Shown here: positions 8,204 to 17,053 of the stretch, piece by piece | Position numbering within the stretch: position 1 is the first letter of the stretch | How the letters are laid out: every line of letters starts with the position of its first letter | Assembly: GCF_006980715.1 (NCBI RefSeq) | Contig: NZ_SBHN01000007.1 | Location: forward strand, 1 to 64,000 | Length of the DNA stretch: 64,000 bases | Direction of reading: 5' to 3' | DNA from: Telmatospirillum sp. J64-1 | Lineage (GTDB): Bacteria; Pseudomonadota; Alphaproteobacteria; Rhodospirillales; Magnetospirillaceae | Made by a program: the position numbers and the translations under genes | Notes under the pieces: generated by a model | Databases searched by the model: none | Told to the model about the DNA's origin: nothing | The model's input: the letters and a program-made list of their open reading frames with translations, nothing else

Positions 8204-9705
8204 GGCGCCACATATTCCAAGGCGGCGATCAGCGTCGCCCAGCTCAGGGGACTCAAGGGGCTTCCCGCGAACAGGCCAAAGAGCAGCGCCAGACCGGCGG
8301 TGACCAGCGGCGGGAACAGCAAGGCGCGCGACGTCTCCCAACGGCCGCGCGGCAGATGCTCCTGCCACACACCCTCTTCGGGTTTGTCGAACCAGGCGGT
8401 GCGCAGGATCGGCAGGAAATAGGCGGCATTGAGCAGGCTGGAGATCAGCAGCACCCCCAAGGCCCAGCCCTGCCCGGCCTCCAGCGCGCCCAGGCCGAGA
8501 TACCATTTGGTGATGAAACCGGCCATCGGCGGGGCGGCCATCATTCCCAAGGCGGCCAGGGTGAAGGCGCCCATGGTCAGCGGCATGCGCCGCCCCACGC
8601 CCTTCATCTCGTCGATGCGATGGATCCCCAGCGTCTCGGCCAGATTTCCGGCGCAGAAGAACATGGTGACCTTCATCACGCCCTGATGGATGACATGGAC
8701 CAGCGCCCCGATGGTCGCCGCCGGTCCTAGCAACGAAGCGCCCAGCACGATGTAGGACAATTGGCTGACGGTGGAAAAGGCCAGCCGCCGCTTCAGGTCC
8801 ATCTGCGCCAGGGCGCGCAGCGATCCCCACAAGATGGTCGCCGCCGCCAGCACCGCCAACGGCTGCAGCACGCCCAGTTCCGCCGCTTTATCGATGCCGT
8901 AAATGTCATAGATCACGCGCAGGATGCCGAAGGCCCCCGCCTTGACCACCGCGACGGCGTGAAGAAGCGCACTGACCGGCGCCGGGGCCACCATGGCGAT
9001 GGGCAGCCAGCCATGCAGCGGAACCAGCGCCGCCTTGACCCCGAAGCCGCCGATCAGCAGGGCGAAGATGGCCACCAGGGCGGCTTCGTTGCCCGGCCCG
9101 ACATGGCTCAGGGCGCCGCCGCGCTCGACGAAATCCACCGGTCCGGCCAGCACCGTCAGCCAGGCCAGCCCCGCCAACACCACCGCCCCGCCGGTCAGGG
9201 TATAGGCCAGATAGATGCGCCCCGCCCGCAAGGCCGCCTCGCTGCCGCGATGGACCACCAGCGGATAAGTCGAGAAGGTCAGCATCTCGTAGAACAGGAA
9301 CAGGGTGAACAGATTGCCCGACATGGCGATGCCGGTGGTGGCCGAGACGCAGATCGAGAAGAAGCCGAAGAAACGGCTGCGATTGGGGGAATTGCGGAAA
9401 TAGCCGATGGCATAGATGGTGGTCAGGAACCACAGCACGCCCGAAAGCGAAATGAACAGCATGGACAGGGCGTCGGTATGCAGTACGAAATTCACCCCCG
9501 GCACGATCTCGAAGGCGACCTCGAAGCGCATGCCGCGCCATACCCCCCACAGCATGGCCCCGATCATCACCAGCTTCAGCACCGCACCCGCCATGTTCAG
9601 GGTGGTGCGCAGCACGGCACGCTCGTCGGGCAGGAAGAAGATCACCAGCCCCGGCAGGAAAGAACTGAACAGGATCACCAGCGGCGGCAGCATTTCCCAA
9701 GTCAT
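8200..9705 (-). CDS. Proton-conducting antiporter subunit, NuoL/MrpA-N-like
   Basis: A 501-residue protein with about 14 membrane helices. Motifs such as FYEMLTFSTYPLVVHRGS, GVKAALVPLHGWLPIAMVAP and PVSALLHAVAVVKAGAFG identify the NuoL/MrpA-N/MrpD superfamily; the HAVAVVKAG segment is closer to the MrpA/NuoL type. Conserved Glu in FYEMLTF and Lys in GVKAAL and VVKAG are intact. It lacks the long C-terminal part of a complete MrpA, whose functions appear as separate genes at 12189 and 11480. Start ATG and preceding stop overlap as ATGA. Confidence 0.87.
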   Translation of the reverse strand: MTWEMLPPLVILFSSFLPGLVIFFLPDERAVLRTTLNMAGAVLKLVMIGAMLWGVWRGMRFEVAFEIVPGVNFVLHTDALSMLFISLSGVLWFLTTIYAIGYFRNSPNRSRFFGFFSICVSATTGIAMSGNLFTLFLFYEMLTFSTYPLVVHRGSEAALRAGRIYLAYTLTGGAVVLAGLAWLTVLAGPVDFVERGGALSHVGPGNEAALVAIFALLIGGFGVKAALVPLHGWLPIAMVAPAPVSALLHAVAVVKAGAFGILRVIYDIYGIDKAAELGVLQPLAVLAAATILWGSLRALAQMDLKRRLAFSTVSQLSYIVLGASLLGPAATIGALVHVIHQGVMKVTMFFCAGNLAETLGIHRIDEMKGVGRRMPLTMGAFTLAALGMMAAPPMAGFITKWYLGLGALEAGQGWALGVLLISSLLNAAYFLPILRTAWFDKPEEGVWQEHLPRGRWETSRALLFPPLVTAGLALLFGLFAGSPLSPLSWATLIAALEYVAP

Positions 9706-11150
9706 CGCATCATCCCCGCATCGGCGATGCGCAGGAAAGGCTGCGCCCAGAAAGCCAGAAGGGTGGAGGCCACGCCCAGCGACAGGGTCAGGATTTCCAG
9801 GCCGTGCGGAATGGGACGGAAATCCGTCACCTCCTCGGGCTGGCGGAAGGTGCGGGCCAGGATCATGAAGACATAGCCCCCGGCCAGCAGCCCGCCCAGC
9901 AGCAGCACCGGCACCCACCACCATTGCCCGGTCTGGATCGACGCCGTCATCAGCAGCCATTTCGCGACGAAGCCGCCGCTGGGCGGCAGACCGACCAGGG
10001 TCAGCCCCGCCAGCCCCATGGCGAAGACGGTCATGGGGATATGGCGGGCCGCGCCCTCGATGGCATTCAGGCGGTCATGGCCCAGTGCTTCCAGGATCAG
10101 GCCGCAGGCCAGGAACATCGAGGCCTTGGCGAAGGCATGGGCGACGACCAGCAGCATGATCCCGGCCAGGGCGTCGCGCGCGGCCTCGCCCGGCTGGAAG
10201 GTCAGGGGCAGCACCAGCAGCAGATAGCCCAGCTGCGCCACCGTCGAATAAGCCACCACCAGCTTCAGCCGCGTCTGGCACAGCGCCAACAGCGAGCCCC
10301 AAATCACCGCCGCCGCGCCGCACCAGCCGGCCAGTTGCCGCACGCCCTCGCCCGCCACCGGCCCCATGATCTCGATCCACAGGCGCATCAGCACGAAGAA
10401 GGACGCCTTGACCACCAGCCCTGACAGAAGTGCGCTGGCCGGGGCCGGCGCCGCGCCATGGGCCAGCGGCAGCCAGATATGCAGCGGGAAGAAGGCCGTC
10501 TTGGCGAACAGGCCGACGCTCATCAGCGCCAGGGCCAGAAGGGCCGTGTCATTGGCTTCGATACGTTCGGCCAATTGCCCGAAATGCAAGGTGCCGAAAC
10601 CGGCATAGAGAAAGCCCACGCCGACCAGATAGCTGAGCGACCCGGCTTGCGAGACCAGCAGGTAGCGCATCCCCGCCGTCAGCGCCTCGCCCTTGCCCTT
10701 CAGCGTCACCAGCACCACCGCCGACAGGCTGGCGAGTTCCAGCGCCACGAACAGGTTGAACAGGTCGTTGGACAAATAGACGGCATTCATCGCCGCCCAC
10801 AGGAACAGGAAGGGCGGCCAGAAGCGCCCGGCCTCGCGGCGCAATTCCTCGCGCGGCAGATGGCCGGCGGCGAACAGCGCCACCGCCTGGGCCAGGATGG
10901 CGGTGACCACCATCATCAGTGCCGCCTGCCCGTCCAGCCGCCATTCGATGCCCAAGGGCGCGGCCCAGCCGCCCAAGGCGAAGCTCTGCGTCCCGTTCGT
11001 TCCGGCCAGCGGCAGGACGGCGGCCAGGATGGCGAAGCCGAAGGCCAGCGGCAGCCAGGGGGCGGAACGCCGCCCCAACAAAAAGGACAGGGTCGCCGCG
11101 ACGAGGGGCAGCACCACGCTCGCTACTGCCAGGACCAGGGAATCGAGCAC
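9702..11150 (-). CDS. mnhD: Na+/H+ antiporter subunit D
   Basis: A 482-residue MrpD/MnhD-type membrane protein, with FNLFVALELASLSAVVLVTL, FAKTAFFPLHIWLPLAHGAA and PASALLSGLVVKASFFVLMR carrying the conserved Glu and Lys residues of the proton path. In Mrp complexes it pairs with MnhC, the gene just before it. It starts with GTG directly after the mnhC stop codon, behind a GAGGGG ribosome site. Its last bases overlap the next antiporter gene. Confidence 0.9.
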   Translation of the reverse strand: MLDSLVLAVASVVLPLVAATLSFLLGRRSAPWLPLAFGFAILAAVLPLAGTNGTQSFALGGWAAPLGIEWRLDGQAALMMVVTAILAQAVALFAAGHLPREELRREAGRFWPPFLFLWAAMNAVYLSNDLFNLFVALELASLSAVVLVTLKGKGEALTAGMRYLLVSQAGSLSYLVGVGFLYAGFGTLHFGQLAERIEANDTALLALALMSVGLFAKTAFFPLHIWLPLAHGAAPAPASALLSGLVVKASFFVLMRLWIEIMGPVAGEGVRQLAGWCGAAAVIWGSLLALCQTRLKLVVAYSTVAQLGYLLLVLPLTFQPGEAARDALAGIMLLVVAHAFAKASMFLACGLILEALGHDRLNAIEGAARHIPMTVFAMGLAGLTLVGLPPSGGFVAKWLLMTASIQTGQWWWVPVLLLGGLLAGGYVFMILARTFRQPEEVTDFRPIPHGLEILTLSLGVASTLLAFWAQPFLRIADAGMMR

Positions 11151-11483
11151 CTATTTCCCCTCGTCTTCTTGGGGCGGAGGGCCGTCTTCCGGCAGGACGG
11201 GACTGCCGCTGTCGTCGACGATGCGGCGCAGCAGCGACAGGGAATAGGCGGCGATCGAGACGGAAATGACGATGCCGGTCAAGACCATCACCTGGGCCAG
11301 CGGATCGGGAACGCCCTCTTCCGGGCTGCGCGTCACCGCCACCAGGAACAGGAAGACGCCGCTGCCCGCGATATTGATGGCGACGATCTTGCGCAGTAGA
11401 TGGCGCCGCGCGAACAGGCCGTGCAGGGCGACGGCGAAGACCGCCAGACCGGCCAGGGCGTAGATCTCGCCTTGGGTGATCAT
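11151..11483 (-). CDS. mnhC: Na+/H+ antiporter subunit C (NuoK-like)
   Basis: A 110-residue protein with three predicted membrane helices, homologous to NuoK: IYALAGLAVFAVALHGLFAR, IVAINIAGSGVFLFLVAV and DPLAQVMVLTGIVISVSIAA, the last being the diagnostic MnhC segment. The start ATG at 11483 has GGAAGGAGG close upstream; the longer open frame to 11615 is a shadow of mnhB. It overlaps the end of the MnhB gene by four bases and abuts mnhD. Confidence 0.92.
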   Translation of the reverse strand: MITQGEIYALAGLAVFAVALHGLFARRHLLRKIVAINIAGSGVFLFLVAVTRSPEEGVPDPLAQVMVLTGIVISVSIAAYSLSLLRRIVDDSGSPVLPEDGPPPQEDEGK

Positions 11484-12196
11484 GGCGCCTCCTTCCGGGG
11501 ATGATGCACGACGCCCGCATGCGGCGGCGGCACGCCCAGCACCAGTTCCACCAGACAGGCGGCGATGGAGGCGGTCAGCAGGGCCTCGATGGCGAGGATC
11601 AGGCCCTTGGCCCATCCTTCCGGATATTCCATGAAGCCCAAGCCTCCCAGCAGCGGCAGCGCGGCCAGCAGGCAGCCCACCAACAGGCCAGAAGCCAGCA
11701 GCAGGCGGAAACGCCGGTCATTGGCATCGGGCGCCTTCGCGCCTGCCGTCATCAGCAGCAGGACGAAAGCCGCGCCCAGCACCGTCCCGGCCTGGAAGGC
11801 TCCGCCCGGTCGGCTGGAACCGACCCACCACAGATAGCCCGCCATCAAGGCCGCCAGCGGCACCAGGCGGGGCACGAACCAGTCCAGCAGCGGCGTCGAG
11901 GGCGGACCGACCGCCAGGGGCTCCATCGCGGCGGGCGAGGCTCCCTTGATGGGACGCAACGCGAACAGCGCCACCGTGGCGGCCAGCAGCACGGCGATTT
12001 CCAGCAGCGTGTCCCAGGCGCGGAAATTCAGCAGCATCGAGGTCACGGGATTGGACGCGCCGCTTTCCCCGATATGCCGTTCCACCAGTGGCGCCACGCC
12101 TTCCGCCGGTTCCAGGCGCAGCACGCCCCAGCCCATCATAAGGGTCGCCAGCAGCGACAGGACCAGCAGGGCCCAATGGGCGAGCCGGTCACTCAT
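11480..12196 (-). CDS. mnhB: MbhE-MnhB fusion, antiporter subunit
   Basis: A 238-residue membrane protein made of two parts. Residues about 1-85 resemble MbhE, the last section of MrpA (VTSMLLNFRAWDTLLEIAVL). Residues about 100-230 are a normal MnhB domain (VPLAALMAGYLWWVGSSRPG, FQAGTVLGAAFVLLLMTAG). In most bacteria the MbhE part is the C-terminus of MrpA; here it is joined to MnhB. It overlaps the DUF4040 gene by eight bases and mnhC by four, in keeping with one translationally coupled operon. Confidence 0.85.
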   Translation of the reverse strand: MSDRLAHWALLVLSLLATLMMGWGVLRLEPAEGVAPLVERHIGESGASNPVTSMLLNFRAWDTLLEIAVLLAATVALFALRPIKGASPAAMEPLAVGPPSTPLLDWFVPRLVPLAALMAGYLWWVGSSRPGGAFQAGTVLGAAFVLLLMTAGAKAPDANDRRFRLLLASGLLVGCLLAALPLLGGLGFMEYPEGWAKGLILAIEALLTASIAACLVELVLGVPPPHAGVVHHPRKEAP

Positions 12197-12473
12197 GGCG
12201 TTTCCCCCGGCGGCGTTTTCCCTGCCCGTCCTTGTCGCCGCGCGAGATACGGCCCAGGGCGTCGAGCAGCAGCACGCCGGTCAGTCCCGCCCCCACCGCC
12301 GCCTCGGCTAGGCCCAGGTCCGGTGCATTCAGCCTTACCCAAGCCAGCGCCACCAGCAGGCCCACCGTGATGAACAGCACCACGTCGCGGAATAGATGCG
12401 GCCCCAGCAGCGCCTGGCGTGTCAGCCAGACCAGGGCGACGGCCAGCAGGATATCGAAGGCCAGCCCGATCAC
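12189..12473 (-). CDS. DUF4040/MbhD-type antiporter subunit
   Basis: A 94-residue protein with two to three membrane helices, including LLVALAWVRLNAPDLGLAEA and VGAGLTGVLLLDAL, matching the MbhD/DUF4040 section that in canonical Mrp systems is embedded near the C-terminus of MrpA. The last 20 residues are very basic. Both ends overlap neighbours: four bases with mnhG, eight with the MbhE-MnhB gene. Confidence 0.85.
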   Translation of the reverse strand: MIGLAFDILLAVALVWLTRQALLGPHLFRDVVLFITVGLLVALAWVRLNAPDLGLAEAAVGAGLTGVLLLDALGRISRGDKDGQGKRRRGKRHE

Positions 12474-12805
12474 CGCTTGTCCCCCCGTTGCGGCCTGCCC
12501 CCTTCCCGCGCTTTCATCCAGGGCTTCAGCCCCTGACGCAGGGCCATATGGGCGATCAGATGACCGATGGTGATGGCTGCCACCAGCGCCAGCAGCCAGA
12601 CCACCAGCAGCTTGACCACAATTGTCCAGTCATCGGCACGCAGGGCCAGACCGGCGACCACCAATCCCAATCCCAGGGTGTCGGCCTTGGTCAGGGCATG
12701 CAGGCGCGAGAAGACATCCGGAAAGCGCAGCAGCCCCACCGTTCCGGCAAGAAAGAAGAAGGCGCCGGCAAGGATCAGTAACAGGCTGAGGACATCGAGG
12801 ATCAT
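12470..12805 (-). CDS. mnhG: Na+/H+ antiporter subunit G
   Basis: A 111-residue MnhG/PhaG protein with three membrane helices; LAGTVGLLRFPDVFSRLHAL followed by TKADTLGLGLVVAGLAL is the family signature. The ATG at 12805 overlaps the mnhF stop (ATGA), with GAGGA seven bases upstream; the longer frame starting at 12847 is a shadow of mnhF. Confidence 0.93.
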   Translation of the reverse strand: MILDVLSLLLILAGAFFFLAGTVGLLRFPDVFSRLHALTKADTLGLGLVVAGLALRADDWTIVVKLLVVWLLALVAAITIGHLIAHMALRQGLKPWMKAREGGRPQRGDKR

Positions 12806-13089
12806 CGCCGGTCCTCGTCCTGATCGCGGGGGGAAAGCCGCCACCACAAGCGGCGGACGAAGGCCAAGGCCGTCAACGAGGCCAGGAAGGCCAGGATCAG
12901 CGCCACGTCGCGGGCGGCATCCTGGTCCATCGCCTCGGCCAGCAGCAGCAGGATGCCGATGCCGGTGGTGCCGACCAGCTGCGCCACCATCAACCGGTCG
13001 GCCGCCGTCGGACCGCGCAGCACCCGCAACAGTCCGGCGGCCAAGGTCAGCAGCAGGAACAGCGCCACGGCCAGCAGGGCGTCATCCAT
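12802..13089 (-). CDS. mnhF: Na+/H+ antiporter subunit F
   Basis: A 95-residue MnhF/PhaF protein with three membrane helices and the conserved RVLRGPTAADRLMVAQLVGT stretch. ATG at 13089 and GTG at 13095 are both possible starts inside the end of mnhE; I chose the ATG. The acidic-basic tail SPRDQDEDRR ends in the ATGA overlap with mnhG. Confidence 0.92.
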   Translation of the reverse strand: MDDALLAVALFLLLTLAAGLLRVLRGPTAADRLMVAQLVGTTGIGILLLLAEAMDQDAARDVALILAFLASLTALAFVRRLWWRLSPRDQDEDRR

Positions 13090-13582
13090 GGGCACCGCCC
13101 TTCCGTTCCGGCAGGGCGGCCGCCAGGCGCCTTTCCAGATCGGCCAGCATGGCCTGCACGTCCTGTCCCCGGTCCAGGACGTGGATCTCCAATTCCCCGT
13201 CCTCCACTTCCACCGTCAGGGTTCCGGGCAAGGCGCTCAGCAGATAGGCCATGGGCAGGACCGAGCGGCCATGGGGATAGCGCAGGCGATAGCGGAACAT
13301 TGCCGGGTCTAGACGCTGGCCCGGCAGCAAGGCCCGCCATGCCACATCCCAGCCGCCCAGCACCGCTTCGCGCGCGGCGAAACCCGCCAGGGGCAGAAGA
13401 TGGACGGACGGCAGGGACAGCGGCCGAGGCGGCAGAAGCCGCAGGCTCAGCACCACCACGGCGGCCACGACGAGCGCCCCCGGCAGCAGCGCCCCCGGTT
13501 CCGCCCGCGTCAGCCCTACCCAGGCCAGCATGAAGAAAGCCGTCCTCGGCAGGATCGCCAGGAAGAGGTTCGGCCTCGTCAT
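13082..13582 (-). CDS. mnhE: Na+/H+ antiporter subunit E, first gene of Mrp/Mbh-type operon
   Basis: A 166-residue MnhE protein: short N-terminal membrane helices, then the conserved cytoplasmic end (SVLPMAYLLSALPGTLTVEV, ELEIHVLDRG). The ATG at 13582 has GGAAGGAG four to five bases upstream and is preferred to the ATG at 13603. It heads a run of nine overlapping genes. The 142 nt between it and the upstream CPA2 antiporter gene hold no gene and probably carry the operon promoter, but I could not define -10/-35 boxes. Confidence 0.9.
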   Translation of the reverse strand: MTRPNLFLAILPRTAFFMLAWVGLTRAEPGALLPGALVVAAVVVLSLRLLPPRPLSLPSVHLLPLAGFAAREAVLGGWDVAWRALLPGQRLDPAMFRYRLRYPHGRSVLPMAYLLSALPGTLTVEVEDGELEIHVLDRGQDVQAMLADLERRLAAALPERKGGAHG

Positions 13583-13724
13583 CGCGCTCCTTCCGGCTTG
13601 CATCCCGGAAAGAAAGCTAAGTCCTCATCCCTGTTGCGACAAGGGTCTTTCTGCCCGGTCCTGCGGCGCGCCCGGACAGGAGCCGGACGCGAAGGAGAAA
13701 CCTGCCCTTACGAAAAGGAAGCCG

Positions 13725-14975
13725 TCACCCTCTCACCCGCGAGCCGCCATCCGTCTCGCGGACGCGGCGCCAGGCCTGGACGGCGCGGAACAGGGGGCCG
13801 GTCATGGCCGTCGAGAGGATGGCCAGGGCGACCAGCACCGCATAGGCGGTCTCCGACAGCAAGCCCTGGTCGCGCAGGATGGTGGCGGCGACGATCTCCA
13901 TCAGGCCCTTGCATTGCAGCAGGCAGCCCAGGGCCATCGCCTCGCGGCGGCCGATCAGCGGCGAAGGCCGGACCAGGACCACGGCGGCGATCTTGGCCGT
14001 GGCCGACAGGACCAGCAGCCCCAAAGCCGCGACCATCGCCCCCCAGCCCAGGACCGCCCCCTCAATGCCCAGGCCGCGATGACCGAAGAAGAAGGGCGCA
14101 AGGCCGATCAGCGCGGCAAGGCCCAGGCGCTCGGCGGGCAAATGGCGGGCGACGGCGGGCGGCAGGGCCAGCCCGGCCAGATAGGCGCCGATCAGGGAAT
14201 GCAGGCCCAGTTCGGAACTGGCCCAGGAACCGGCCGCCAGGGCAAGCAGGGCCAGCGGCCACGCGCTCCAGCCCGGCAGGCTCCCGCCCAGCCTGTCCCC
14301 CCATTTGCTGCAGGCGGCCAACAGGGCGGCGACCAGGATCGCCACGGCATCCAGCCAGCCCCAATGGCCCAGCCCGCCCTCGACCTGGACCAGCAGCAGC
14401 AACAGCCCCAGCCCGATCCACAGCACGGCATCGTCGATCACCGCCACGCGCAGGGCCAACTGCCCCAGGCCGCGCTCGGCGGGCTTCAATTCGCGGGTGA
14501 TGCCGACCAGCACCGGCAGGGCGCTGACGGCAAGGCAGAGGCCGATCGCCGCCGCCCCGGCCAGCCGCCCGCCTTCGGGCGCCTGCCAGGCGGCGATATC
14601 CAACAGCAAGAGATAGGACGCCGCCAAGCCCACGGCGAAGGGCAGGACCAGCGCCGCCCCGGCGGTGGCGGCGATGCGTGCCGCCGAGACGTTGCGGGCG
14701 GCGAAGTTTCCGGCCTCGCTTTCGCTGCCCGGCGGATGGCGGGTTTCCAACCCCGCCGTGAAGGCCAGCAGCAGCACCCCCGCCCAGCCCAGCAATTCGC
14801 CCATCCGCGAGGGAACGTCGATCCCCTCCGCCGGACCGCCGGCCAAGGCGAGCAGCAGGCCGATCAGGATGGGCAGCACCGCCAGCGGCAATATCCGCCC
14901 CGTCAGGCGCCAGAGCAGCCAGGGCGCCAGGACGAAGAGGGCGATATCGAGCCCGAAAGCGATGATGCTGTCCAA
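13725..14975 (-). CDS. CPA2-family cation:proton antiporter
   Basis: About 416 residues, twelve or so membrane helices, monovalent cation:proton antiporter-2 fold. The core is ELLGWAGVLLLAFTAGLE, then ALRVAVIDDAVLWIGLGLLL with the paired Asp of the ion site, and SLIGAYLAGLALP. There is no C-terminal RCK/TrkA domain, so it is shorter than KefB/KefC. The probable start is TTG at 14975, eight bases after GGAGAGG; in-frame starts further up would overlap cysA. It sits between the sulfate importer and the Mrp operon and may serve the same pH or sodium homeostasis role as the latter (inference). Confidence 0.8.
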   Translation of the reverse strand: MDSIIAFGLDIALFVLAPWLLWRLTGRILPLAVLPILIGLLLALAGGPAEGIDVPSRMGELLGWAGVLLLAFTAGLETRHPPGSESEAGNFAARNVSAARIAATAGAALVLPFAVGLAASYLLLLDIAAWQAPEGGRLAGAAAIGLCLAVSALPVLVGITRELKPAERGLGQLALRVAVIDDAVLWIGLGLLLLLVQVEGGLGHWGWLDAVAILVAALLAACSKWGDRLGGSLPGWSAWPLALLALAAGSWASSELGLHSLIGAYLAGLALPPAVARHLPAERLGLAALIGLAPFFFGHRGLGIEGAVLGWGAMVAALGLLVLSATAKIAAVVLVRPSPLIGRREAMALGCLLQCKGLMEIVAATILRDQGLLSETAYAVLVALAILSTAMTGPLFRAVQAWRRVRETDGGSRVRG

Positions 14976-15006
14976 ATCCGCCCCTCTCCCCGGAATGAAA
15001 CGGCCG

Positions 15007-16146
15007 TCAGGGGCGCCGCTGCCGGATACCCCCTTCGGCGGAAGGGACAATGCGCGGAGCGACCGGCCGGGTCAAGCACGAGACCGTGTATTGACGCCCG
15101 TCATCGAGGAAAAGCTGCGCCCGGCGCGGCGCCGCCAAGACACGCTCGCCGCGCTCCAGCCCCAATTCGGTGAAGCGGTGGCGGGTCAGTTCGGCCTCGA
15201 TCGCCTGGCCGTTCTCCAGCTCCATCTCGACGCGCACCGACGGCCCCAGGACTACGGCATGGCGCATGGTGACGAGGATGCCGTCGCCGTCACGCAGGAT
15301 CTCGACATCATGGGGCCGCACGAAAGCCGTTCCGGCTCCCACGCCCTCGGGCGCCTCGCCTTCGGCGAAGCCCATGCGCAGGCCGCCGAGATGCGCCACA
15401 CCGCCCGAGACGGTGGCCGGCACGGCATTGACATGGCCCAGGAAGTTGTAGACGAAGGGCGTCGCCGGATTGTCGTAGATTTCCGACGGCGTCCCCACCT
15501 GCTCGATCCCGCCCTTGTTCATCACCACCACGCGGTCGGCCACTTCCAGGGCCTCTTCCTGGTCGTGGGTGACGAAGACGCCGGTGATGCCCAATTCGTC
15601 ATGCAGGCGGCGCAGCCAGCGGCGCAATTCCTTGCGCACCTGGGCATCCAGGGCCCCGAAAGGCTCGTCGAGCAGCAGCACGCGCGGCTCGGTCGCCAGG
15701 GCGCGGGCCAGGGCGACGCGCTGGCGCTGGCCGCCGGAAAGCTGGGCGGGATAGCGCTTGCCCAGGCTTTCCAGCTGCACCATCCGCAGCAGATGGTTCA
15801 CACGCTCGGCGATCTCGGCCTTCGAGGGACGGGCCGAGCGCTTGCGCACCTTCAGGCCGAAGGCGACGTTGTCGAACACCGTCATGTGGCGGAACAGGGC
15901 GAAATGCTGGAAGACGAAGCCCACCTGCCGGTCGCCCGCCGCCACGGCGGTGGCATCCTTGCCGTCGAAATGGATGCTGCCCGTATCGGCGAAATCCAGC
16001 CCGGCGATGATGCGCAACAGCGTCGTCTTGCCCGAGCCCGACGGCCCCAGCAGCGCCACCAGCTCGCCCTGCTCGACATTCAGCGAAACATTGTTCAGCG
16101 CCTGAAAGCCGCCGAAATTCCGGGAAACCTCGCGAACCTCGATCAT
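15007..16146 (-). CDS. cysA: Sulfate/thiosulfate ABC transporter ATP-binding protein
   Basis: A 379-residue ABC ATPase with Walker A GPSGSGKT, signature [16 protein letters not shown], Walker [13 protein letters not shown] and switch His in [14 protein letters not shown]. After residue 240 a C-terminal regulatory region of the CysA kind follows ([24 protein letters not shown]). It powers import of sulfate through CysT/CysW. It is the last gene of sbp-cysT-cysW-cysA, 28 nt after cysW. Confidence 0.95.
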   Translation of the reverse strand: MIEVREVSRNFGGFQALNNVSLNVEQGELVALLGPSGSGKTTLLRIIAGLDFADTGSIHFDGKDATAVAAGDRQVGFVFQHFALFRHMTVFDNVAFGLKVRKRSARPSKAEIAERVNHLLRMVQLESLGKRYPAQLSGGQRQRVALARALATEPRVLLLDEPFGALDAQVRKELRRWLRRLHDELGITGVFVTHDQEEALEVADRVVVMNKGGIEQVGTPSEIYDNPATPFVYNFLGHVNAVPATVSGGVAHLGGLRMGFAEGEAPEGVGAGTAFVRPHDVEILRDGDGILVTMRHAVVLGPSVRVEMELENGQAIEAELTRHRFTELGLERGERVLAAPRRAQLFLDDGRQYTVSCLTRPVAPRIVPSAEGGIRQRRP

Positions 16147-16174
16147 GTCCGGTTCCTTGTCCGTGGCAGCCGCG

Positions 16175-17041
16175 TCATTCGGTGCGGCTGCGGATTTCGA
16201 CGATGGTCTTGACCGCCAGCGTTATCAGCGCCAGCACGGCCAGGACCGAAGCCGCGGCGAAAGCGCCGGCGGCGTTGTAATCGTGATAGAGCAGGTCCAC
16301 CTGCAGCGGCAGGGTGTTGGTCTGGCCGCGAATCTGACCCGACACCACGGACACCGCGCCATATTCCCCCATCGCCCGCGCATTACACAGGATCACCCCA
16401 TAGATCAGCGCCCATTTCAGATTGGGCAGGGTGACGTAGAGGAAGGTCTTGAAGCCCCCCGCCCCCAGCGACAGCGAGGCTTCCTCCTCGTCCACGCCCT
16501 GGGACTGCATCAGCACCAGCACCTGACGGGCGATGAAGGGACAGGTGACGAACAGGGTCACCAGCACGATCCCCGGCAAGGCGAACATCACCTGCAGGCC
16601 ATGTTCCTCCAGCCAGGGGCCGAAGATGCCGCGCGAGCCGTAGACCATCAGATAGGCCACGCCCGCGACGATGGGAGAGATGGAAAAGGGAAGCTCGATC
16701 AAGGCGATCAGCAGCTTCTTGCCGCGGAACTGGAACTTGGCGATGGCCCAGGCCGCGCAGAGGCCGAAGAAAGCATTGATCGGCACCACGATCAGCGCCA
16801 CCAGCACCGTCAGCCAGATAGCGTGCAGCGTCTCGGGATGGGTGATGTTGGCCCAGAAGGTCGGCACGCCGCGCGCGAAGGCCTGCTGGAAGATCACCGC
16901 GACGGGGACCAGCAGGAACAGCGCGGTCAGCAGGAAGGCCAGCCCGATCAGGATGCGCCTCGTCCAGGCGGCACGGCGGGCCTTGCGGCTGATCTGGCGC
17001 GGAACGGCGCTTGTGGTGGGCAAGGTAGCGGCGGTTGCCAT
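16175..17041 (-). CDS. cysW: Sulfate ABC transporter permease CysW
   Basis: A 288-residue inner-membrane permease with six helices. The EAA coupling loop is visible as [20 protein letters not shown], and [20 protein letters not shown] is typical CysW. The ATG at 17041 follows GGGAGG by eight bases and comes 12 nt after cysT. CysW and CysT form the membrane channel for the sulfate complex. Confidence 0.95.
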   Translation of the reverse strand: MATAATLPTTSAVPRQISRKARRAAWTRRILIGLAFLLTALFLLVPVAVIFQQAFARGVPTFWANITHPETLHAIWLTVLVALIVVPINAFFGLCAAWAIAKFQFRGKKLLIALIELPFSISPIVAGVAYLMVYGSRGIFGPWLEEHGLQVMFALPGIVLVTLFVTCPFIARQVLVLMQSQGVDEEEASLSLGAGGFKTFLYVTLPNLKWALIYGVILCNARAMGEYGAVSVVSGQIRGQTNTLPLQVDLLYHDYNAAGAFAAASVLAVLALITLAVKTIVEIRSRTE

Positions 17042-17053
17042 GCTCGGCCTCCC

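Noticed and set aside
7271-8422. Long Gln/Arg-rich plus-strand frame opposite the antiporter genes
   Set aside because: Same shadow effect; no ribosome site and no recognisable domain.
6551-8830. A 759-codon frame including the last antiporter gene
   Set aside because: The first 209 codons lie antisense-in-frame over the upstream antiporter gene and translate to low-complexity Gly/Arg/Ala sequence. The true start is the ATG at 8203 in an ATGA overlap.
6551-13582. A complex I (Nuo) or hydrogenase operon
   Set aside because: No NuoB, C, D, F, G, H or I homologue and no hydrogenase subunit is present; MnhE, F and G are specific to Mrp/Mbh antiporter modules.
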